The position numbers and the translations under genes were made by a program. From positions 1 through 9,498 of the forward strand of contig CAYQOG010000031.1 in assembly GCA_964419095.1 (NCBI GenBank): a stretch of DNA of 9,498 bases. Reading direction: 5' to 3'. This document shows, one piece after another, positions 5,780 through 9,498 of this stretch; within the stretch, counting starts at the first letter, position 1; every line of letters begins with the position of its first letter. Below the pieces are notes generated by a model. That model made no database searches. It was given only the letters and a program-made list of their open reading frames with translations, and had not been told where the DNA came from. Source of the DNA: JAKAVK01 sp964419095 (lineage in GTDB: Archaea > Micrarchaeota > Micrarchaeia > Micrarchaeales > CABMGC01).

Positions 5780-6888
5780 TGATTATGGCGGCAAAGAAGG
5801 CGAATTCGGGAGAAAGAATAGAGTCGATGAGCAAGGGTATCGTCAACGACATCAAGGCAGGCAGGAATCCTAAGTTCGTTACAGCCTCAAGGACGAGGTC
5901 GAACATACTCTTCGACAAGAAAGAGGGATACCTGAGGCTTGGAAAAGCAACAGAGGAGAGGAGCTTCCTCAATTATGCTCAATCGAAAAGGTTCATGCAG
6001 ACAGTGGCGATAGCCGCAAAGTGCCACAAGTTCGTGAAGGAGAATCTGCACACTACTATAAGAGGCCTTTTCTACCAGCTCAAGTATTCCCTCGGAGAGG
6101 ACATAGACGAGAATGTCTTCAGCGAGCAGTCCGAATCGAATCCGCTCATCGAGGACATAGAAGTTGCACTTGAAGTGAAGAGGGAGGATCTCAACCTCAA
6201 TGCAAATAGGAAAGGAGTGCTTGCAGGGAACATGAAGGTCATGGATACTTTCGGGAACGAGCGCCTTGAGATAGACTGCTCAAAGCAGGGGAGGAGCGGC
6301 TGGGCGATACCCAGCGACGTCGACAACGACATCGAGTTCGTGGACGTGAAGGCGAAGTATGTGCTGGTGGTAGAGAAGGATGCGCTCTGGCAGCGACTAA
6401 ATGAAGACGGATTATGGAAAAAGGAGAATTTCATACTTATAACTCCGCAAGGGCAGGCAGCGAGAGGTACAAGGAGACTGATAAGGAAGCTCGCAGACAA
6501 GGGTCTTCCCGTTTATGTTTTTACCGACGCGGATGCGTGGGGATTGTACATCTACTGGACGATAAAGACGGGAAGCATAAACCTCGCGTACATAGGCAGC
6601 GACGTCGCAACGCCGGAGGCAAAGTTCATAGGCGTGACCATGGCCGACCTTGACAAATACGAGTTCCTCAACAAGATGACGATAAACGCGAGCGAGGTGG
6701 ATCTGAAAAGGGCGCAGGAGATGCTCAACTACAGCTGGATAAGCCACAGCAAGGAGTGGGTCGCTGAGCTCGAGCGAATGATAAAATCGAAGAAGAAGCT
6801 CGAGCAGGACGCGCTGCAGGGGCCAAGGCTTACCTTCGTTGACGATTACATAAAGGACAAGATAAAGAACAAGGACTTCCTGCCGTAA
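5779..6888 (+). CDS. top6A: DNA topoisomerase VI subunit A (Spo11-like)
   Basis: This is the DNA-cleaving subunit of topoisomerase VI, a type IIB enzyme that with the ATPase subunit B relaxes and decatenates DNA. The protein of 369 residues has the winged-helix cleavage domain with the catalytic tyrosine at Tyr99 in TIRGLFYQLKYS. The Toprim domain follows, with metal ligands Glu199 (VVEKDALW) and Asp250/Asp252 (FTDADAWGLYIYW). Length and motifs indicate an intact gene. The ATG at 5779 overlaps the lonB TGA by one base (TGATG), implying translational coupling; GTG 5776 or ATG 5785 are alternative starts. The B subunit, commonly adjacent in archaea, is not next to it: upstream is lonB and downstream is convergent nth. 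The gene excludes lineages that lack topoisomerase VI, such as Thermoplasma. Confidence 0.95.
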   Translation: MIMAAKKANSGERIESMSKGIVNDIKAGRNPKFVTASRTRSNILFDKKEGYLRLGKATEERSFLNYAQSKRFMQTVAIAAKCHKFVKENLHTTIRGLFYQLKYSLGEDIDENVFSEQSESNPLIEDIEVALEVKREDLNLNANRKGVLAGNMKVMDTFGNERLEIDCSKQGRSGWAIPSDVDNDIEFVDVKAKYVLVVEKDALWQRLNEDGLWKKENFILITPQGQAARGTRRLIRKLADKGLPVYVFTDADAWGLYIYWTIKTGSINLAYIGSDVATPEAKFIGVTMADLDKYEFLNKMTINASEVDLKRAQEMLNYSWISHSKEWVAELERMIKSKKKLEQDALQGPRLTFVDDYIKDKIKNKDFLP

Positions 6889-6900
6889 CCTTCCATGCCT

Positions 6901-7551
6901 TCATGGTTTCGCAAGGCTGTTTGGGCAGATGTCCTTCAGCACGCACCGATTGCATTCCCTGTTTCTGGCGCTGCAAACATCTCTCCCCAGTTCTATGAAG
7001 AGGTTTGATGTTCTTCTCCACTCTTCTTTTGGTATCTTTCTCATCATGTCTCTCTCAATCTTTGCCGGATCCTTGTACCTGCTCAGGCCAAGTCTCCTTG
7101 CAACCCTGCCGCAGTGCGTGTCGACCGCAATGCCCTCGTCTATCTGGTATCCTTCGTTAAGTACTACATTCGCAACCTTCCTTCCAACTCCTTGCAGTTC
7201 CATGAGCTCAGGCAGTGTCTTCGGCACCTTTCCGCCGAATCTCTCATTTATCATTTGCGCCGATTCCTTGAGATGTTTCGCCTTTGTCTTGTAATAATTG
7301 AGTCCGCTGACTTCTTTTTGGAGTTCATGCAGGTCGGCATTCGCGTAGTCGTCAAAGCTTTTGTATTTCTTGAAGAGGTTTAAGGCAACCCTGTTTGTCT
7401 GGTTGTCATTGCTTTGAGGGGAGAGGAGAGTAGCAACAAAGAGCTCTGTTATGTTCTTGTGAATAAGCATTGTATGGGGATGCTCTCCGTACTTCTTTGC
7501 CAGCCTGCTTATCACTTTCTTGACGTAAGGGCCAGTTTCCATTGATAGCAT
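6901..7551 (-). CDS. nth: Endonuclease III (DNA glycosylase/AP lyase)
   Basis: Endonuclease III removes oxidised pyrimidines and cleaves the resulting abasic site in base excision repair. The 216-residue protein has the helix-hairpin-helix LQGVGRKVANVV with catalytic Lys125, the essential Asp144 in AVDTHCGRV, and a complete [4Fe-4S] motif C-x6-C-x2-C-x5-C (Cys193, 200, 203, 209). LLSPQSNDN (42-50) corresponds to the substrate-pocket segment LLSAQATD of E. coli Nth. The family also includes relatives with other base preferences, such as MutY, but the AVDTH and LLSxQ context favours Nth. Two starts are possible: ATG 7551, used here, or ATG 7542 (METGPYVKK), which lies about 28 nt from a TATA-like TTTAATAA (7566-7573) and would suit a leaderless transcript. 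It converges on top6A with a 12-nt gap and follows the CAP-domain gene by 27 nt. Confidence 0.94.
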   Translation of the reverse strand: MLSMETGPYVKKVISRLAKKYGEHPHTMLIHKNITELFVATLLSPQSNDNQTNRVALNLFKKYKSFDDYANADLHELQKEVSGLNYYKTKAKHLKESAQMINERFGGKVPKTLPELMELQGVGRKVANVVLNEGYQIDEGIAVDTHCGRVARRLGLSRYKDPAKIERDMMRKIPKEEWRRTSNLFIELGRDVCSARNRECNRCVLKDICPNSLAKP

Positions 7552-7565
7552 TTGGCAGAGTCAGC

Positions 7566-7573
7566 TTATTAAA
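7566..7573 (-). promoter_or_regulatory. Possible TATA box of nth
   Basis: On the minus strand TTTAATAA lies in the 27-nt gap between the CAP-domain gene and nth, overlapping nothing coding. Its centre is about 28 nt before ATG 7542 and only 18 nt before ATG 7551, so if active it supports the shorter start. Read-through from the upstream gene is equally possible. Confidence 0.3.
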
Positions 7574-7578
7574 CAGGC

Positions 7579-8610
7579 TCATACGGCCGCTGGGCTGAAC
7601 GGGCTGCCGCTGCCGCCTATGAAGAAAGTATGCGTTGAGCCTATGAAAGTTCCGTTGCTGCTGCTGTTTGTCAGGCCTGTCATGATCGTGTACTCACCGG
7701 GACCGTTTGCCTGCACCAGCGAAGTGATGTTGAACTGCACGTCGAAGTTGTTCTTCTCCGTGGCATAGGTAGTGGCGTTTATCGTTTCTATGTTGTTGTA
7801 GAAGTAGTGCTCCCTGCCCTGCGTGTATCCTATCCCAGCTATCGTGGCCGGGAAGCTGTACGAGCCGTTGTAAGGAGGCAGTGCAAGCTGCGCGCGGCTG
7901 AGATTAGAGACAGGCTTCTCGTATGCTATCAGCACTTCTGTGAGCGAATATCCGTTCTCCACGGTTCCCTTTAACGTTATGTTGTCGTTCCGGTTGATGC
8001 CGGGGCTTCCGGGCTGCCATGAGATGTAGTTGTTTATGAAGTCCTCTACGAAGTATATGCTTGTCGCATTGTACGCGACGCCTATGCTCACCTGGTTGTG
8101 CTGCGGAGTCAGTATGTTCTTCCTGTGCCCGTCGTTGCAGCATATCTGGTCGTTGTACATGAAGTTGTATTCCATCTGCTTTATGGAGTTGAGAACGTTT
8201 ATTCCGCTGCTGTTGTACATGTACGCTATGTTTTCGTCAACAGCGCCGTTGCCCCCCAGTATGGTATAGCGCATGTACGGCTTCATTCCGTGCATATCCC
8301 AGTGGCTGAAGTAGTTCTCCTGGAGCATGTCCTCCGCGTGCTGCTGCCCCGATGTCCCGTTTGAGAGAGCGACAGGTGCCAGACTGTAGTTACCCCTGTC
8401 GTTATTGATCAGCATGAGAGCATACGCCACGGTCTGGTTCTGCGGCACATAGACCTGCTGCCTTACTGTGGTAAACGAGAGATTGAAGTTCCCCTGGGTA
8501 TAGTTGTTGAAGAGGCTTGCGCCTTCGAATGTGCCCTTGAACAACACGTACATCAGAAGCGAGACTATCAGTACGACTACAAGGAATGATAATGTAGAGA
8601 GGATTCCCAT
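7579..8610 (-). CDS. Membrane-anchored extracellular CAP/SCP-domain protein
   Basis: The 343-residue protein has a short N-terminus, one hydrophobic helix at about 4-24 and a large, probably extracellular remainder. Residues of about 61-190 form a CAP (SCP/PR-1) domain: AYALMLINNDRG opens helix 1, His91 lies in QQHAEDM, followed by YFSHWDMHG (His103), DENIAYMY (Glu126) and the signature GHRKNILTP (His162) leading to IGVAY. These His and Glu positions fit the usual CAP cavity. Residues of about 205-332 look like a beta-sandwich of uncertain family. Fourteen N-x-S/T sequons fit an N-glycosylated archaeal surface protein. Adjacent Cys157-Cys158 are the only cysteines. CAP proteins have varied roles (lipid binding, protease-like, adhesion), so the function here is unknown. 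A TATA-like element at 8638-8645 precedes it. Confidence 0.85.
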   Translation of the reverse strand: MGILSTLSFLVVVLIVSLLMYVLFKGTFEGASLFNNYTQGNFNLSFTTVRQQVYVPQNQTVAYALMLINNDRGNYSLAPVALSNGTSGQQHAEDMLQENYFSHWDMHGMKPYMRYTILGGNGAVDENIAYMYNSSGINVLNSIKQMEYNFMYNDQICCNDGHRKNILTPQHNQVSIGVAYNATSIYFVEDFINNYISWQPGSPGINRNDNITLKGTVENGYSLTEVLIAYEKPVSNLSRAQLALPPYNGSYSFPATIAGIGYTQGREHYFYNNIETINATTYATEKNNFDVQFNITSLVQANGPGEYTIMTGLTNSSSNGTFIGSTHTFFIGGSGSPFSPAAV

Positions 8611-8637
8611 GTTCTCCCTTGATACTTACTCTCAGGG

Positions 8638-8645
8638 TTTTAAAA
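8638..8645 (-). promoter_or_regulatory. TATA box of the CAP-domain gene
   Basis: TTTTAAAA is centred about 31 nt upstream of the ATG at 8610, the spacing seen for other genes here. GGGAG ending four bases before the ATG resembles a Shine-Dalgarno sequence, but a TATA-directed start would leave a leader of only a few bases, so its role is doubtful. The rest of the 70-nt gap to the next gene shows nothing else. Confidence 0.5.
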
Positions 8646-8680
8646 GCTTAATCTCAATGCTATGGTTCCCGGATTTTTGC

Positions 8681-9109
8681 TCATCGCTCGCTTTCGAGCA
8701 GGTCAACCATGCCGTACGCGCTTCCCACAGCAGATACTATGAAGCCTATTATCACGAGTATCGAGAGGAAGAGGTTTCCGGCAGTGAAACCGATCCATGC
8801 AAGGCCAGTGAGCACCGAGACCATCATTCCGTACCTGTGCGCAGACCTTGACCTGCTTCTCATCAGGTTCGTGAAGCTGACTATGAAGAGGAGCACCGTG
8901 CCCACTATGGCTGCGCTGTAGAAGAACGGGAGCCAGATGCCCCCGGCAATCAAGTCGATAAACGGCCTCGGATTCAGCGAGTAGCCTCCGAAAGATGCAA
9001 GTATGTATATTGCCGCTATAACGTAAAGAAGGCTTCCTAGAAGCTCAAGCACGTATGCGAGATGGTTTGCAGGATACCTTTCCGAGATTGTTCGATTGTT
9101 TCTGGCCAT
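8681..9109 (-). CDS. Small four-helix membrane protein, function unknown
   Basis: I do not recognise this 142-residue protein. It has four hydrophobic segments at about 17-40, 58-81, 95-111 and 113-136. A basic loop RSRSRSAHR (84-92) between helices 2 and 3 should face the cytoplasm by the positive-inside rule, putting both termini there too. Pro49 and Pro61 flank the start of helix 2. No catalytic or ligand-binding motif is visible. The shape recalls small archaeal DUF membrane proteins, but I cannot name a family. It is preceded by its own TATA-like element, and transcription runs towards the CAP-domain gene 70 nt away, which has a separate candidate promoter. Confidence 0.75.
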   Translation of the reverse strand: MARNNRTISERYPANHLAYVLELLGSLLYVIAAIYILASFGGYSLNPRPFIDLIAGGIWLPFFYSAAIVGTVLLFIVSFTNLMRSRSRSAHRYGMMVSVLTGLAWIGFTAGNLFLSILVIIGFIVSAVGSAYGMVDLLESER

Positions 9110-9139
9110 AGACCCACGATAGTGTAATGGACGCTCTTC

Positions 9140-9147
9140 TTTAAAAA
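9140..9147 (-). promoter_or_regulatory. TATA box of the four-helix membrane protein gene
   Basis: On the minus strand TTTTTAAA is centred about 34 nt before the ATG at 9109, predicting a leader of only a few nucleotides. It lies in the 78-nt gap after the glycine-rich gene. The T-rich stretches between 9150 and 9187 could terminate that upstream gene. Confidence 0.45.
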
Positions 9148-9187
9148 GCTAATGGTCAAACAAATTCCAAGTCTGATAAAATTGGCG

Positions 9188-9498
9188 TTATATAGGACAG
9201 GACGATCCAGACCAGCTGAGTGTCACTTTTCCTCCGTTGCCGCCGTAGTAGGTGCCTGATGCGCCTGTGCCGCTATCACTGCCCACGCCGGCATTGTTGC
9301 CAAAGCCATTGCCGCCGTTGCTGCCACCTGCCGAATTGTCATCTCCACCGCCTGCCCCATAGCCTCCGCCGCCTCCGCCGCCGGCATAAGAGCTGCCCGA
9401 ACCGCCTGTGCCGGCGCTGCCTCCCTTCCCGCCCTGGCTTACCCCTGTGCCGCCGTTGCCGCCTGCGCCAGCACTGCCTGCACTTCCCGGCTCTCCTG
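9188..9498 (-). CDS. Glycine-rich protein, C-terminal part only
   Basis: The minus strand is open from the window edge to TAA at 9190-9188, giving 102 complete codons; the start lies outside the window. About half the residues are glycine, with Ser, Ala, Asn, Thr and Tyr filling the rest, in irregular blocks such as GAGGNGGTG and AGGGGGGGYGAGGG. After residue 85 of the visible part the composition changes to GNGGKVTLSWSGSSCPI, a short beta-like end with a single Cys. Such glycine-rich stretches ending in a beta strand occur in secreted or surface proteins and fibre-like proteins, so an envelope role is likely but unproven. GGC is the favoured glycine codon, which makes this stretch much more GC-rich than the rest of the window. 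No family can be named from this fragment. Confidence 0.75.
   Translation of the reverse strand, partial: GEPGSAGSAGAGGNGGTGVSQGGKGGSAGTGGSGSSYAGGGGGGGYGAGGGDDNSAGGSNGGNGFGNNAGVGSDSGTGASGTYYGGNGGKVTLSWSGSSCPI

Noticed and set aside
6414..6653. Plus-strand open frame inside top6A
   Set aside because: It is out of frame with the conserved Toprim domain and has no start context or recognisable domain.

Overview
The window looks archaeal, and most like a small-genome DPANN-type lineage (Micrarchaeota/ARMAN-like is my best guess; this is inference). It carries an archaeal class-1 release factor, the membrane-anchored archaeal LonB protease and the A subunit of DNA topoisomerase VI. ATA (Ile) and AGG/AGA (Arg) codons are abundant. 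Several genes have TATA-like boxes about 30 nt upstream of their start codons and no clear Shine-Dalgarno sequence, which fits leaderless archaeal transcripts.

Left part (1-3380): a tRNA-Leu(UAG) gene on the minus strand diverges from a plus-strand cluster of seryl-tRNA synthetase, a HAD-family hydrolase and aRF1, with gaps of 12 and 20 nt. This is a translation cluster: tRNA charging and termination, plus one hydrolase of unknown substrate. The tRNA and serS share an AT-rich promoter core.

Centre (3381-3802): 422 nt without a conventional gene, and the oddest part of the window. It holds a good TATA box, a 30-codon mini-ORF, four or five potential hairpins, a T6 tract, a 10-N assembly gap, and an imperfect direct repeat (18/23) with one copy on each side of the gap. 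The repeat core resembles the terminal palindromes of IS200/IS605 (tnpB) elements. I read this as the remnant, or the incompletely assembled body, of such an element, possibly with a structured transposon RNA. It ends a few bases before the TATA box of the next gene.

Right of centre (3803-6888): lonB and top6A on the plus strand overlap by one base, so they are probably co-transcribed. No topoisomerase VI B subunit is present in the window.

Right part (6889-9498), all on the minus strand: endonuclease III (convergent with top6A, 12 nt apart), a membrane-anchored extracellular CAP/SCP-domain protein rich in N-glycosylation sequons, a four-helix membrane protein of unknown function, and the C-terminal end of a strongly glycine-rich protein running off the window edge. 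The last three suggest a cell-envelope neighbourhood.
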